Assembly (NCBI RefSeq): GCF_037040815.1 | Contig: NZ_CP146232.1 | Location: forward strand, 124,001 to 188,000 | Reading direction: 5' to 3' | Origin: Pararoseomonas sp. SCSIO 73927 | Lineage (GTDB): Bacteria; Pseudomonadota; Alphaproteobacteria; Acetobacterales; Acetobacteraceae | Length of the DNA: 64,000 bases | Shown: positions 33,176-43,853 of the stretch, piece after piece | Layout of the letters: each line of letters begins with the position of its first letter | Numbering within the stretch: position 1 is the first letter of the stretch | Program-made: the position numbers and the translations under genes | The notes under the pieces: model-generated | The model's database searches: none | Told to the model about the DNA's origin: nothing | Seen by the model: the letters and a program-made list of their open reading frames with translations, nothing else

Positions 33176-34264
33176 TCAGGCCTCGGCCGGAACCTTCACC
33201 TCGGTGGTCCAGCCGTGCGGGTCGTTCGACTTGCCGTACTGGATGGCCACGATCGCGTCGTAGAGCTTTTGGGTCAGCGGGCCGGTCTTCCCACCGCCGA
33301 TGGTGATCGTCTCGCCCTTGTAGGCCAGCTCGCCCACCGGGGAGACGACGGCGGCGGTGCCGGTGCCCCACATCTCCTCCAGCGTGCCGTCGCGCCCGGC
33401 CTGCATCACCTCGTCGATCGAGACGCGCCGCTCGCTCACCTTCATCCCCCAGTCGCGCATGAGCTGGAGGGTGGAGTTGCGGGTCACGCCGTCCAGGATC
33501 GTGCCGGCCAGCGGCGGGGTGATCACCTCGTCGCCGATCTTCATCATGATGTTCATGGTGCCGACCTCGTCGATCCACTTCCGCTCGACGCCGTCCAGCC
33601 ACAGCACCTGGGTGTAGCCGGCGCGCTCCGCTTCCTGCTGGGCGGAGAGGGAGGCGGCGTAGTTCGCCGCCGTCTTCGCCTCGCCGAGGCCGCCCTGCAC
33701 GGCGCGCACATGCGTGTCCGTCGCCAGGATCCGCACGGGCTTCACCCCCTCCTTGTAGTAGGAACCCACGGGGGAGCAGATGACGAAGTAGGTGTAGCGG
33801 CGCGCGGGATGCACGCCGAGCATCACCTCCGTCGCGACCACGGTCGGGCGGATGTAGAGGGAGGTGCCGGGCGCGCGCGGCACCCACTCATGGTCCGCCG
33901 CCACGATCGCCTCGAAGGAGCGGCGGATCAGCTCCTCATCCATCTCGGGGATGCAGAGGGCGCGGCAGGACTTGTTCAGCCGCGCGGCGTGGCGCCCCGC
34001 CCGGAAGATCCGGATGCTGCCATCGGCCTGGCGGAAGGCCTTCAGCCCATCAAACACGGCCTGCCCGTAGTGCAGCACGGAGGTGGCGGGATCCATCTGC
34101 ATCGGCGCGTAGGGCACCACGCGCGGGTCGTGCCAGCCCTGCCCCTCGTCATACTCCATGACGAACATGTGGTCCGTCAGGACCTTCCCGAAGGAGAGCG
34201 AGGTGTCGTCGGGGCGCGAGAGCGGCGTCCGGGTGCGGGTGAAGGGGATGTCCATGCTGCTCAT
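33176..34264 (-). CDS. ilvE: Branched-chain amino acid aminotransferase (long, BCAT2-type)
   Basis: A PLP enzyme of about 362 residues catalysing the last step of Leu/Ile/Val synthesis and the first of their breakdown. It belongs to the longer eukaryote-like BCAT group: LSFGKVLTDHMFVMEYDEGQGW, SVLHYGQAVFDGLKAFR, YIRPTVVATE, the PLP-lysine region GLGEAKTAANYAAS, and GTGTAAVVSPVGEL. I chose the ATG at 34264 (MSSMDIPFTR); the ATG at 34255 is an alternative, and neither has a strong ribosome site. It has its own terminator at 33099-33146. Confidence 0.95.
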   Translation of the reverse strand: MSSMDIPFTRTRTPLSRPDDTSLSFGKVLTDHMFVMEYDEGQGWHDPRVVPYAPMQMDPATSVLHYGQAVFDGLKAFRQADGSIRIFRAGRHAARLNKSCRALCIPEMDEELIRRSFEAIVAADHEWVPRAPGTSLYIRPTVVATEVMLGVHPARRYTYFVICSPVGSYYKEGVKPVRILATDTHVRAVQGGLGEAKTAANYAASLSAQQEAERAGYTQVLWLDGVERKWIDEVGTMNIMMKIGDEVITPPLAGTILDGVTRNSTLQLMRDWGMKVSERRVSIDEVMQAGRDGTLEEMWGTGTAAVVSPVGELAYKGETITIGGGKTGPLTQKLYDAIVAIQYGKSNDPHGWTTEVKVPAEA

Positions 34265-34369
34265 GCGCCGATGTCCGCAATATTGTTGCTTGCTGGCGGA
34301 CTCTAGCGCAACGCGGTGGGCGCAGGATACCTGATCGCAGCATTCCACCCATGCGTCAGTGTCAGTGAC

Positions 34370-35296
34370 CTAAGTAGCCGGAGCGAGCTCGTTGCGCGGG
34401 TCGAGCAGGGCGGGGCTGAGGTCGCGCAGCACATCCGCCAGTTCCTCCAGCAGCGGCCCCAGGGCCGAGGTCTTGCGCCAGAACAGGCCGATGCGGCGGC
34501 TGGGCCGGCCATTCTCGAAGCGCAGCAGGTGCAGGCGGTCGGAATGGGCGGCCATGCCCTTCACGGCCAGGGCGGGCATCAGCGTCACGCCCAGCCCGGC
34601 CAGCACCATCTGGCGCAAGGTCTCCAGGCTGGTGGCGCGGAACTCCGATCCCTCCGCCGCGCCGGCGAGGTGGCAGACCTCCAGCGCCTGGTCGCGCAGG
34701 CAGTGCCCGTCCTCCAGCAGCATGAGGGTCTGGCGCGACAGCTCCTCCACCCGCAGGCTCTCCCGCGCCGCGAGGGGATGGCTGGACGGCACGGCGAGGA
34801 GGAAGGGCTCCTCGAACAGCTCCTCGCCGTGCAGCCCGGCCTCGTGCACCGGCAGGGCGAGGATGGCGGCGTCCAGCCGGCCCTCCCGCAGCCGGGCGAT
34901 CAGCCCGTCGCTCTTCTCCTCCGTGAGTAGGAGCTGGAGCCGCGGGAAGCGCGCGCGGACCTTCGGCATCACCTCCGGCAGCAGGTAGGGCCCGATGGTC
35001 GGGAAGACGCCGAGGCGGGCCACGCCCTCCTCCGGCCGGCTGAGGCGGCGCGCGGCCTCCTTCATCCCTTCCATCTCGGCGAGGATCCGGCGCGCCCGCG
35101 CCACGGCGTCGCCGCCGGCCGGGGTCATCATCACCCGGCGTCGGTCCCGCTCGAACAGCGCGACGCCCAGCTCCTCCTCCAGCTTGCGGATCTGGGTGGA
35201 GAGGGTGGGCTGGGCGACGGAGCAGGCCTCGGCGGCGCGCCGGAAGTTCCGGTGGTCCGCCAAGGCCACGAGGTACTGGAGTTCGCGCAGGTTCAT
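34370..35296 (-). CDS. oxyR: Peroxide-sensing LysR-family regulator OxyR
   Basis: A 308-residue LysR-type activator that senses H2O2 by disulfide formation. The winged helix-turn-helix is at the N-terminus (ADHRNFRRAAEACSVAQPTLSTQIRKLEEELG). The redox cysteines are visible in LEDGHCLRDQALEVC and fall at residues 199 and 208, the same numbers as in E. coli OxyR. FRATSLETLRQMVLAGLGVTLMPA is also conserved. It is the last gene of ahpC-ahpF-oxyR (58 bases after ahpF), so it is probably induced by its own binding site upstream of ahpC. Confidence 0.97.
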   Translation of the reverse strand: MNLRELQYLVALADHRNFRRAAEACSVAQPTLSTQIRKLEEELGVALFERDRRRVMMTPAGGDAVARARRILAEMEGMKEAARRLSRPEEGVARLGVFPTIGPYLLPEVMPKVRARFPRLQLLLTEEKSDGLIARLREGRLDAAILALPVHEAGLHGEELFEEPFLLAVPSSHPLAARESLRVEELSRQTLMLLEDGHCLRDQALEVCHLAGAAEGSEFRATSLETLRQMVLAGLGVTLMPALAVKGMAAHSDRLHLLRFENGRPSRRIGLFWRKTSALGPLLEELADVLRDLSPALLDPRNELAPAT

Positions 35297-35354
35297 GCGC
35301 GCGCCCCCTGCCCCTCCCGGCCCCCATCCGGAAGCCGGGAAGGATGGCGCCCCA

Positions 35355-36944
35355 TCAGGCGGCCTTGGCCTGGAGCGGCGCCGCGGCCTCCGCCGGGGCG
35401 GAGGCGCGGATCAGGTGGTCGAAGGCCGAGAGCGCGGCCTTCGCCCCCTCGCCGGCGGCGATGATGATCTGCTTGAACGGCGTGGTCGTGCAGTCGCCGG
35501 CCGCGAAGACGCCGGGCAGCGAGGTCTGCCCGTGCGCGTCCACGATGATCTCGCCGCGCGGGGAGAGGTCCAGCGTGCCGCGCAGCCACTCCGTGTTCGG
35601 GAGCAGGCCGATCTGCACGAAGATGCCCTCCAGCGCGATCTCGTGCATGTCGCCGGTCACGCGGTTCTCGTAGGAGAGGCCGGTCACCTTCGTCCCGTCG
35701 CCCAGCACCTCGGTGGTGCGGGCGGAGACGAGGATCTCCACGTTCGGCAGGCTGCGCAGCTTGCGCTGCAGCACCTCGTCCGCGCGCAGCTTCGTGTCGA
35801 ACTCCAGCAGCGTGACGTGCTTCACGATGCCGGCGAGGTCGATCGCCGCCTCCACGCCGGAATTGCCGCCGCCGATCACCGCCACGCGCTTGCCCTTGAA
35901 CAGCGGGCCGTCACAGTGCGGGCAGTAGGCCACGCCCTTGTTCTTGTACTCCTGCTCGCCCGGCACGTTCATCTGCCGCCAACGGGCGCCGGTGGTCAGG
36001 ATCACGGTCTTGGCGTGCAGCGTGGCGCCGCCCGCGAGGCGGAGGGAGGCCATCCCGTCGTCGACGTTCAGCTCCTCGGCGCGCTGGAGGTTCATGATCT
36101 TCACCTCGTTCTCGCGAACGTGGTGCTCCAGCGCCTGGGCGAGCTTCGGCCCTTCGGTGTGCGGCACGGAGATGAAGTTCTCGATCCCCATCGTGTCCAG
36201 CACCTGGCCGCCGAAGCGCTCGGCCGCCACGCCCGTGCGGATGCCCTTGCGCGCGGCATACACGGCCGCGGCCGCGCCGGCGGGGCCGCCGCCGACGATC
36301 AGCACTTCGAAGGGCTCCTCGGCGCTCAGCTTCTTCGCCTCGCGCTCCGCGGCACCGGTGTCCAGCTTGGCGACGATCTCCTCGACGCCCATGCGGCCCT
36401 GCCCGAAGACCTGCCCGTTGAGGTACACGGTCGGCACGGACATGACCTGCCGCGCCTCGACCTCGGCCTGGAACAGCGCGCCGTCGATCGCGACGTGGCG
36501 GATGTTGGAGTTCAGCACCGCCATTAGGTTCAGCGCCTGCACCACGTCCGGGCAGTTCTGGCAGGACTGGGAGAAGTAGGTCTCGAAGGTGAACTCGCCG
36601 TCCAGGTCCTTCACCGCGTCGATCACGGCCTGCTCCACCTTCGGCGGATAGCCGCCGACCTGCAGCAGGGCGAGCACCAGCGAGGTGAACTCGTGGCCCA
36701 TGGGCAGGCCGGCGAAGCGGAGGGAGATGTCCTGGCCCGGGGAGGTGAGCGCGAAGGAGGGCGCGCGCTCGCCGTCGCGGGTCTCGGTGACGGAGATCCT
36801 GGAGGAGGCCGCCTGAATGTCAGAGAGCAGCTCCATCATCTCGCGCGACTTGGGGCTGTCGTTGACGGAGGCCGTGATGTGGATGGGCCGCACAGCCCGC
36901 TCCAGATAGGCCTTGAGCTGCGTCTTCAGGTTGGCGTCCAGCAC
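35355..36944 (-). CDS. ahpF: Alkyl hydroperoxide reductase subunit F
   Basis: A flavoprotein disulfide reductase of about 529 residues that passes NADH electrons to AhpC. The N-terminal double-thioredoxin domain carries CQNC (C128 and C131), followed by the FAD motif [17 protein letters not shown], the second redox pair CPHC, the NAD motif [15 protein letters not shown] and [16 protein letters not shown] chose the GTG at 36944 ([10 protein letters not shown]), which matches the family start and has GGAGAG upstream; the longer open frame is low-complexity. It follows ahpC after a gap containing a perfect hairpin. Confidence 0.96.
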   Translation of the reverse strand: MLDANLKTQLKAYLERAVRPIHITASVNDSPKSREMMELLSDIQAASSRISVTETRDGERAPSFALTSPGQDISLRFAGLPMGHEFTSLVLALLQVGGYPPKVEQAVIDAVKDLDGEFTFETYFSQSCQNCPDVVQALNLMAVLNSNIRHVAIDGALFQAEVEARQVMSVPTVYLNGQVFGQGRMGVEEIVAKLDTGAAEREAKKLSAEEPFEVLIVGGGPAGAAAAVYAARKGIRTGVAAERFGGQVLDTMGIENFISVPHTEGPKLAQALEHHVRENEVKIMNLQRAEELNVDDGMASLRLAGGATLHAKTVILTTGARWRQMNVPGEQEYKNKGVAYCPHCDGPLFKGKRVAVIGGGNSGVEAAIDLAGIVKHVTLLEFDTKLRADEVLQRKLRSLPNVEILVSARTTEVLGDGTKVTGLSYENRVTGDMHEIALEGIFVQIGLLPNTEWLRGTLDLSPRGEIIVDAHGQTSLPGVFAAGDCTTTPFKQIIIAAGEGAKAALSAFDHLIRASAPAEAAAPLQAKAA

Positions 36945-36993
36945 GGGGCGGGCTCTCCGGTCGGTAAGGGGGCGAGGGGCTGGTGGGGAAGGT

Positions 36994-37023
36994 GCCGCCC
37001 GCCCCGGGGGAAGGGCGGGCGGC
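36994..37023 (-). terminator. Perfect intercistronic hairpin between ahpC and ahpF
   Basis: An 11-bp perfect stem (GCCGCCCGCCC, 36994-37004; GGGCGGGCGGC, 37013-37023; eight-base loop) lies 24 bases after the ahpC stop. There is no U tract. Such a structure can partially terminate or protect the ahpC message and give more AhpC than AhpF. Confidence 0.55.
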
Positions 37024-37047
37024 GGTACGCGGATCAGATCCTGCGGT

Positions 37048-37614
37048 TCAGATCTTGCCGACCAGGTCGAGCGACGGGGCGAGGGTGGCCTCACCCTCCT
37101 GCCACTTGGCCGGGCAGACCTCGCCCGGGTGGGCGGCCACGTACTGGGCGGCCTTGACCTTGCGGACCAGGTCCTCGGCATTGCGGCCGATGCCCTCGGC
37201 GGTGATCTCGACGGCCTGGATCACGCCCTCGGGGTCCACGATGAAGGTCGCGCGGTCGGCCAGGCCCTGGCCCTCGCGCAGCACGTCGAAATTCGTGGAA
37301 ATGGCGTGATTCGCGTCGCCCAGCATCGTGTACTGGATCTTCGCGATCGTCTCGGAGGCGTCGTGCCACGCCTTGTGGACGAAGTGCGTGTCGGTGGAAA
37401 CGGAGTAAACCTCCACGTCCATCTTGCGCAGCGCCTCGTAATGATCGGCCACGTCGCCCAGCTCGGTCGGGCAGACGAAGGTGAAATCGGCCGGGTAGAA
37501 GAAGAACACGGCCCAGCTGCCGAGAACGTCGTTCTCGGACACCTCGATGAACTTGCCCTGCTTGTAGGCGGTCGTCTTGAAGGGCTTGATCTTGGTGTTG
37601 ATGTTGGCGGCCAC
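37048..37614 (-). CDS. ahpC: Alkyl hydroperoxide reductase subunit C (2-Cys peroxiredoxin)
   Basis: A 188-residue typical 2-Cys peroxiredoxin that reduces H2O2 and organic peroxides. The peroxidatic cysteine is in [12 protein letters not shown] (C48) and the resolving cysteine is in [10 protein letters not shown] near the C-terminus. The GGLG/YF motifs of sensitive eukaryotic forms are absent in this short version. The start has AAAGGAGA upstream. It is the first gene of the OxyR-controlled operon. Confidence 0.98.
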   Translation of the reverse strand: MAANINTKIKPFKTTAYKQGKFIEVSENDVLGSWAVFFFYPADFTFVCPTELGDVADHYEALRKMDVEVYSVSTDTHFVHKAWHDASETIAKIQYTMLGDANHAISTNFDVLREGQGLADRATFIVDPEGVIQAVEITAEGIGRNAEDLVRKVKAAQYVAAHPGEVCPAKWQEGEATLAPSLDLVGKI

Positions 37615-37663
37615 GGGCGATCTCCTTTGCCTCTACAATCCGGCATTGCCGGTTCGCAGGTGC

Positions 37664-37692
37664 AAAATAGGTCAGGTCAGCAGGTCTGCCAA
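37664..37692 (-). promoter_or_regulatory. Sigma-70-type promoter of ahpC
   Basis: On the minus strand, -35 TTGGCA (37687-37692) and -10 TATTTT (37664-37669) are separated by exactly 17 bases, matching 5/6 and 4/6 consensus positions. The OxyR box ends directly at the -35, the usual position for activation. Transcription would start near 37656, about 42 bases before the ahpC ATG. Confidence 0.75.
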
Positions 37693-37729
37693 ATAGATAA
37701 GATTTCCGAGACTGATAGCCGTAGACTAT
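37693..37729. promoter_or_regulatory. OxyR binding site upstream of ahpC
   Basis: Matches the four-quarter OxyR pattern. ATAG at 37693-37696 and ATAG at 37715-37718 are exactly 22 bases apart, and CTAT at 37726-37729 pairs with the second ATAG (ATAGCCGTAGACTAT). The remaining quarter (TTCC at 37704-37707) is degenerate. The site abuts the -35 element of the ahpC promoter. The motif is established for OxyR; its use here is inferred from position and the presence of oxyR in the operon. Confidence 0.8.
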
Positions 37730-37740
37730 CAGGCCAGGCG

Positions 37741-37777
37741 TAAAAGGAAGCGCCGCCGGGGTGTCCCCCGGCGGCGC
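37741..37777 (-). terminator. Intrinsic terminator of sucC-sucD
   Basis: A 12-bp perfect stem (GCGCCGCCGGGG, 37750-37761; CCCCGGCGGCGC, 37766-37777; four-base loop) lies 47 bases after the sucD stop. On the minus strand it is followed by TTCCTTTTA. It isolates sucCD from the ahpC promoter region. Confidence 0.85.
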
Positions 37778-37823
37778 CCTGCCGCTCAGCGATCCCTGCC
37801 CGGGCGGCCGTGGCCGCCAGGGA

Positions 37824-38714
37824 TCAAGCCGCGATAGCCTTCACCATGGTGGAGCCCAGCGAGGCCGGGCTGTCGGCCACGTTGATGCCGGCGGACCGCA
37901 TGGCGTCCATCTTCGCCTCGGCGGTGTCCTTGCCGCCGGAGATCACGGCGCCCGCATGGCCCATGCGGCGGCCCGGGGGGGCCGTGGCGCCGGCGATGAA
38001 GCCGACCACCGGCTTGTAGTTGGCGGAGCCGGGCTTGTTCTCGCGGCCCAGGAACTCGGCCGCGATGATCTCGGACTGCCCGCCGATCTCGCCGATCATG
38101 ACGATCTGCTTCGTCTCCGGGTCGGCCAGGAACATCTCCAGCACCTCCTGGAAGTCCGTGCCCTTCACCGGATCGCCGCCGATGCCGACGCAGGTGGACT
38201 GGCCGAGGCCGGCCGCCGTGGTCTGCGCCACCGCCTCATAGGTCAGCGTGCCCGAGCGGGACACGATGCCGACGGAGCCGCGCTTGTGGATGTGGCCGGG
38301 CATGATGCCGATCTTGCAGGCTTCCGGCGTGATCACGCCCGGGCAGTTCGGCCCGATGAGGCGGGACTTGGAGCCGGCGAGGGCGCGCTTGACCTTCACC
38401 ATGTCGCCCACCGGGATGCCCTCGGTGATACAGATGATGAGGGGCAGCTCGGCCGCGATCGCCTCCAGGATGGAGTCGGCCGCGAAGGGCGGCGGCACGT
38501 AGATGACGGAGGCGTCGGCGCCCGTCTTCTCCACGCAGTCGGCCACGGTGTCGAACACGGGCAGGCCGATATGGGTCTGGCCGCCCTTGCCCGGCGTCAC
38601 GCCGCCCACGTAGTTCGTGCCGTAGGCGATGCCCTGCTCGGCGTGGAAGGTACCCTGGGACCCGGTGAAGCCCTGGGTCATGACCTTCGTGTGCTTGTCG
38701 ACGAGGATCGCCAT
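37824..38714 (-). CDS. sucD: Succinate-CoA ligase, ADP-forming, alpha subunit
   Basis: A 296-residue subunit that binds CoA and carries the phosphohistidine of succinyl-CoA synthetase. The N-terminal CoA domain shows [15 protein letters not shown] and [12 protein letters not shown], then [38 protein letters not shown] and the active-site His in [10 protein letters not shown]. It starts three bases after the sucC stop and is clearly co-translated. Confidence 0.98.
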   Translation of the reverse strand: MAILVDKHTKVMTQGFTGSQGTFHAEQGIAYGTNYVGGVTPGKGGQTHIGLPVFDTVADCVEKTGADASVIYVPPPFAADSILEAIAAELPLIICITEGIPVGDMVKVKRALAGSKSRLIGPNCPGVITPEACKIGIMPGHIHKRGSVGIVSRSGTLTYEAVAQTTAAGLGQSTCVGIGGDPVKGTDFQEVLEMFLADPETKQIVMIGEIGGQSEIIAAEFLGRENKPGSANYKPVVGFIAGATAPPGRRMGHAGAVISGGKDTAEAKMDAMRSAGINVADSPASLGSTMVKAIAA

Positions 38715-38717
38715 GGT

Positions 38718-39911
38718 TCAGGCGGCCTTCTTCACGGCGGCGACGACCTTCTGCGCGGCGTCGGCCAGGTTGTCGGCGGGGATGATCGCGAGCCCCGATT
38801 CGGCCAGGATCTTCTTGCCCAGCTCCACGTTCGTGCCCTCGAGGCGCACCACCAGCGGGACGGAGAGGGAGAGGTTCTTGCTCGCCTCCACGATGCCGGT
38901 CGCGATCATGTCGCACTTGGCGATGCCGCCGAAGATGTTGACGAGGATCGCCTTGACGTTGCTGTCGGAGGTGATGATCCGGAACGCCTCGGTCACGCGG
39001 GCGGCCGTCGCGGTGCCGCCGACATCGAGGAAGTTCGCGGGGGAGGAGCCGTAGAGCTTGATGATGTCCATGGTGGCCATCGCCAGCCCGGCGCCGTTCA
39101 CCATGCACCCGATCTCGCCGTCCAGCGCGACGTAGTTCAGGTCGTTCCTGACCGCGTCCAGCTCCTTCGGGTCCATCTCCGTATCGTCGCGGAGCGCCTC
39201 GAGGTCCTTGTGGCGGAACAGCGCGTTGTCGTCGAAGGACACCTTGGCGTCGAGCGCCACGATCTCACCGGCGCCGGTCACGACCAGCGGGTTGATCTCG
39301 ATAGCCTCCATGTCGAGCGCCGTGTAGGCCTCGTACATGGCGGTGACGAACTTCACGAAGGTGCCGACCTGCTTGCCCTCGAGGCCCAGGCCGAAGCCGA
39401 GCTTGCGGGCGGCCCAGGGGAACAGGCCGGAGGCCGGGTCGATCGCGACCTTCAGGATCTTCTCGGGGTGGTTCTCGGCCACCTCCTCGATCTCCATCCC
39501 GCCCTCGACGGAGGCCATGATGGTGACGCGGCTCGTCTCGCGGTCCAGCAGGATGGACAGGTAGAGCTCGCGCTTGATGTCGCAGCCGGCCTCGACATAG
39601 ACCTGGTTCACGACCTTGCCCTCGGGCCCGGTCTGCTTGGTCACCAGCGTGTGGCCGATCATCGCGGCGGCGGCCTCGCGGGCGCCCTCGGCCTTGACGA
39701 CGCGCACGCCGCCCTTGCCGTTCGGGTCGTCCTTGAAGCGCCCGGCGCCGCGACCGCCGGCGTGGATCTGGCTCTTCACCACCACGACGGGCCCGGGCAG
39801 CTTCTTCGCCGCCGCCTCGGCCTCCTCGGGGGTCTTGGCCACGTAGCCGTCGAGCACTGCAACGCCGTAGCGCTTCAGCAGCTCCTTGCCCTGGTACTCA
39901 TGGATGTTCAT
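38718..39911 (-). CDS. sucC: Succinate-CoA ligase, ADP-forming, beta subunit
   Basis: A 397-residue ATP-grasp subunit. The start [17 protein letters not shown] is canonical; the ATP-grasp domain ([27 protein letters not shown]) is followed by the ligase domain ([30 protein letters not shown]). It lies downstream of mdh but is separated from it by an intrinsic terminator at 39934-39961, so it may depend on read-through or on a promoter within that 68-base gap. Confidence 0.98.
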   Translation of the reverse strand: MNIHEYQGKELLKRYGVAVLDGYVAKTPEEAEAAAKKLPGPVVVVKSQIHAGGRGAGRFKDDPNGKGGVRVVKAEGAREAAAAMIGHTLVTKQTGPEGKVVNQVYVEAGCDIKRELYLSILLDRETSRVTIMASVEGGMEIEEVAENHPEKILKVAIDPASGLFPWAARKLGFGLGLEGKQVGTFVKFVTAMYEAYTALDMEAIEINPLVVTGAGEIVALDAKVSFDDNALFRHKDLEALRDDTEMDPKELDAVRNDLNYVALDGEIGCMVNGAGLAMATMDIIKLYGSSPANFLDVGGTATAARVTEAFRIITSDSNVKAILVNIFGGIAKCDMIATGIVEASKNLSLSVPLVVRLEGTNVELGKKILAESGLAIIPADNLADAAQKVVAAVKKAA

Positions 39912-39933
39912 GCGGGAACCGCCTTCCTGATCC

Positions 39934-39961
39934 GAAAAGGGCCGGGGTTCCCCCCGGCCCT
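39934..39961 (-). terminator. Intrinsic terminator of mdh
   Basis: A perfect 10-bp stem (AGGGCCGGGG, 39938-39947; CCCCGGCCCT, 39952-39961; loop TTCC) lies 18 bases downstream of the mdh stop, followed on the minus strand by TTTTCGG. It falls between mdh and sucC and may set different expression levels for the two. Confidence 0.85.
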
Positions 39962-39979
39962 GCTATCCCCAAAAACCTA

Positions 39980-41395
<1,416 letters not shown>

Positions 41396-42049
41396 TCACA
41401 TCGGCATGCAGCGGAAGGTGTCGGCGTGGCCGCGGGCGAGGACGGCCATGGTGCCGGCGGGGCAGTCCATCTGCTCGCCATCGGCGGCCGGCAGGCCGGT
41501 GAACCACACGCCGGAACGGCGCGGAGCCCCCTCGCCGCGGCTGCGGGAGGCCTTGCCCGCCTTCCAGCCCCGGGACGGAAGGGTGGAGGCGGCGGCCGGG
41601 GCGGAGAAGAGGCTCACCATGCGGATGCCCGGGCGGCCGTGCAGCCCGCTGGGGCGGCGCCCGGCCAGGTTGAAGGACTGGGCCCGGAAGGAGGCCTGCC
41701 GCGCCTCGCGCCGGCCGGCGGCACGGGCTTGGAACCGGCCGCCGCGACCGGCGGTCGCCACCCGGGCGGTCACCGTGCGGGCGGAGCCGCGGGAGGCCGT
41801 GCGGATCACCGCGCGGCCCGGGGAGCGGGCCGGGGCGGCGCTGGCGGTGCGAGTCCGCGGCGCCACGGCGACGGGGCGGCGGGATGCCGTCACGGCCGGG
41901 CGGACGGAGGCGCGGGCCGGGGCCGAGACGCGGGCGGCCTTGCCCCGGGCCTCGGAGCGGCCGCCGGCGGCCTCGGCCGGCTGGGCGGCGGCGAGCGCCA
42001 GGATGGTGGCGGCCGCAAGGGCGCCGGGAACGCGGAACATGCGCAGCAT
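41396..42049 (-). CDS. Secreted Arg/Ala-rich basic protein, unknown
   Basis: A 217-residue protein with a signal peptide (VPGALAAATILALAAAQPAEA) and a mature part that is extremely rich in Arg, Ala, Ser and Pro, with no acidic balance until the end. The C-terminus contains the only two cysteines (DCPAGTMAVLARGHADTFRC), which could form a disulfide loop. GGAG lies eight bases before the ATG at 42049. Probably periplasmic and mostly disordered, able to bind polyanions; no family recognised. Confidence 0.65.
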   Translation of the reverse strand: MLRMFRVPGALAAATILALAAAQPAEAAGGRSEARGKAARVSAPARASVRPAVTASRRPVAVAPRTRTASAAPARSPGRAVIRTASRGSARTVTARVATAGRGGRFQARAAGRREARQASFRAQSFNLAGRRPSGLHGRPGIRMVSLFSAPAAASTLPSRGWKAGKASRSRGEGAPRRSGVWFTGLPAADGEQMDCPAGTMAVLARGHADTFRCMPM

Positions 42050-42138
42050 TTCTATTCTCCCCCGAATGCCGGAACCCGGTCCCCGCCCGGCGCCTCGCCC
42101 CCTCAGGCCAGCGCCGGAAGACCCGATCCCGGGCTAGA

Positions 42139-43344
42139 TCACGTCAGATGCGGCAGGGCCAGGTAATCCTGGCTCTGCATTTCCATGAGGCGGGAGGCGG
42201 TGCGCTGGAAGATCGCCGCCCCCTCACCCCGTTCGTAGAGCGCGTCCGGCTCGGCCTCGGCCGAGGCGACGAGCTTGCACCGATGCTCGTAGAGCGTGTC
42301 GATGAGCGTCACGAAGCGGCGGGCCCGGTCGAAATTCTCCGGCCCCAGCCTTGGCACGCCGTCCAGCACCAGCGTGTGGAAATGGGTGGCGATGGCGAGG
42401 TAGTCCGCCGCGCCGAGGAACACCCCGCACAGCGCCTCGAAATCCGCGCGGGCCACGCCGCGATGGGCCTGTGGCACCTGCACCTGGCGCCCGAGCACCG
42501 TGATGGGGCAGGGCTCCCCATGGGCCACGCCGGAGAGTTCCAGGAAGGCGGCATCGAGCGCGCGGTTGGCGCGGCCATCCACCGGGGAATGCCAGGTGGG
42601 CAGGCCCCGGATACGGTCCCGCCGGTAATCCTGCAGCGAGGCGAGGTGCAGCACCTCCAGCCGCTTCTGGATCATGGCGATGAAGGGCAGGAAGGCGTCG
42701 CGCCCCGGCTTGCCCTTGAACAGGTCGGCCGGCGCGGTGTTGGAGGTGGCGACCGCCACCACGCCGCGGGCGAACAGCGCCTCGAAGAGCCGGCCGAGGA
42801 TCATGGCATCGGTGATGTCATGCACCTGGAACTCGTCGAAGCAGAGCAGCGCGGCCTCGGCCACGATCGCGTCCGCCAGCGGCGGGATCGGGTCCTCATG
42901 CGTGCCGTTCGCCTGCCGCCAGGCGTGGATGCGCCGGTGCGCGGACTGCATGAAGGCGTGGAAGTGCTCGCGCTTCTTGCGCCGCACGTCCGCCGTCTCG
43001 AAGAACAGGTCCATCAGCATGGACTTGCCGCGCCCCACCTCGCCGACGAGGTAGAGGCCGAGCGGCGGGCCGTCCGGCTGCTCGTCCACGGGCTTGCGGC
43101 GGAAGAAGCGGGAGAGGAGGCCGCCCGGCTCCTCCTTCGGCGCCTCGGGCCTCGGGTCGTAGCCGCGCAGCCGGCGCCACAGGTCCTGCAGCACCTCCGC
43201 CGCGCGCTCCTGGGCGGGGTCGGCGCGCAGGGCGCCCACCGCCACGCGGGCGCGGTAGAGGGGAAGCGGGCCTTGCGAGACATCCGCCTTCACGGTCTGG
43301 GCCGTGGCGGGGGCAAGGGCCGGCGTGGGCGTGGTGCCGTCCAT
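42139..43344 (-). CDS. zapE: Cell division protein ZapE (AFG1-like ATPase)
   Basis: A 401-residue AFG1/ZapE-family P-loop ATPase; in E. coli ZapE associates with the Z-ring and destabilises FtsZ bundles. Visible are GLYLVGEVGRGKSMLMD (Walker A), HAFMQSAHRRIHAW, LLCFDEFQVHDITDAMIL (Walker B) and VAVATSNTAPADLF (sensor region), and near the C-terminus the DTLYEH segment. A basic insert LSRFFRRKPVDEQ lies before the P-loop. Its position near mdh-sucCD is typical of alphaproteobacteria. Confidence 0.95.
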   Translation of the reverse strand: MDGTTPTPALAPATAQTVKADVSQGPLPLYRARVAVGALRADPAQERAAEVLQDLWRRLRGYDPRPEAPKEEPGGLLSRFFRRKPVDEQPDGPPLGLYLVGEVGRGKSMLMDLFFETADVRRKKREHFHAFMQSAHRRIHAWRQANGTHEDPIPPLADAIVAEAALLCFDEFQVHDITDAMILGRLFEALFARGVVAVATSNTAPADLFKGKPGRDAFLPFIAMIQKRLEVLHLASLQDYRRDRIRGLPTWHSPVDGRANRALDAAFLELSGVAHGEPCPITVLGRQVQVPQAHRGVARADFEALCGVFLGAADYLAIATHFHTLVLDGVPRLGPENFDRARRFVTLIDTLYEHRCKLVASAEAEPDALYERGEGAAIFQRTASRLMEMQSQDYLALPHLT

Positions 43345-43498
43345 CGGCCGCCGGTCTAGCCCGGTTGCCCGGCCGCTCGCAACGTCGCGAGCCGTGTTGA
43401 TTGGGTTTCAGTGTGGCAGGAAAGCCGTGAGGACGGCGTGGCAGGGATGGAGGCTAACCCATTGCAGCGGCTCCGCAATCCGGAGGCCCGGAACCGCG

Positions 43499-43528
43499 AA
43501 GTCCCGCCGGGCGGACCCGACGGGACTT
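43499..43528 (-). terminator. Hairpin downstream of the DUF2171 gene
   Basis: 13-bp arms with one mismatch (AAGTCCCGCCGGG, 43499-43511; CCCGACGGGACTT, 43516-43528; loop CGGA) lie 25 bases past the stop at 43554. The A/T ends of the stem suit termination in either direction. The rest of the 209-base gap to zapE holds no gene I can see. Confidence 0.65.
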
Positions 43529-43553
43529 CAAAGCACCATACTCAGGGGGACGA

Positions 43554-43784
43554 TCAGGCGTCCTGGAACTGCTTCATCGCGTCCATGTGGTTCATGGAGG
43601 TCTTGGCCTTGTTGCCCTCCACGGAGGCGATGGCGGAGAGCGGCAGGTAGTGGTGCTTGCCGTCCGCGCTGTCGTTCTTCGTCAGCTTGATACGGTCACC
43701 CTCGACGTGGTCCACCGTGCCGACGTGGTTCCCACAGGAACCGACGACTTCCATGTGCTCCTTGATCTGCGACGTATCGACCAT
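43554..43784 (-). CDS. DUF2171 domain protein
   Basis: A 76-residue cytoplasmic protein spanning one DUF2171 domain: IKEHMEVVGSCGNHVGTVDHVEGDRIKLT then HHYLPLSAIASVEG. It has the strand pattern of a small PRC-barrel-like fold. Members are common in proteobacteria, sometimes stress-associated, without a known function. Start ATG at 43784. It has lower GC than its neighbours and a terminator-like hairpin downstream. Confidence 0.85.
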   Translation of the reverse strand: MVDTSQIKEHMEVVGSCGNHVGTVDHVEGDRIKLTKNDSADGKHHYLPLSAIASVEGNKAKTSMNHMDAMKQFQDA

Positions 43785-43853
43785 GCCACTGTCCTTCTTG
43801 CCGTGTCGGCGGGAAGAACGCGCCAGAACGGGAAGGGATGCCCTCGGTTCGCC

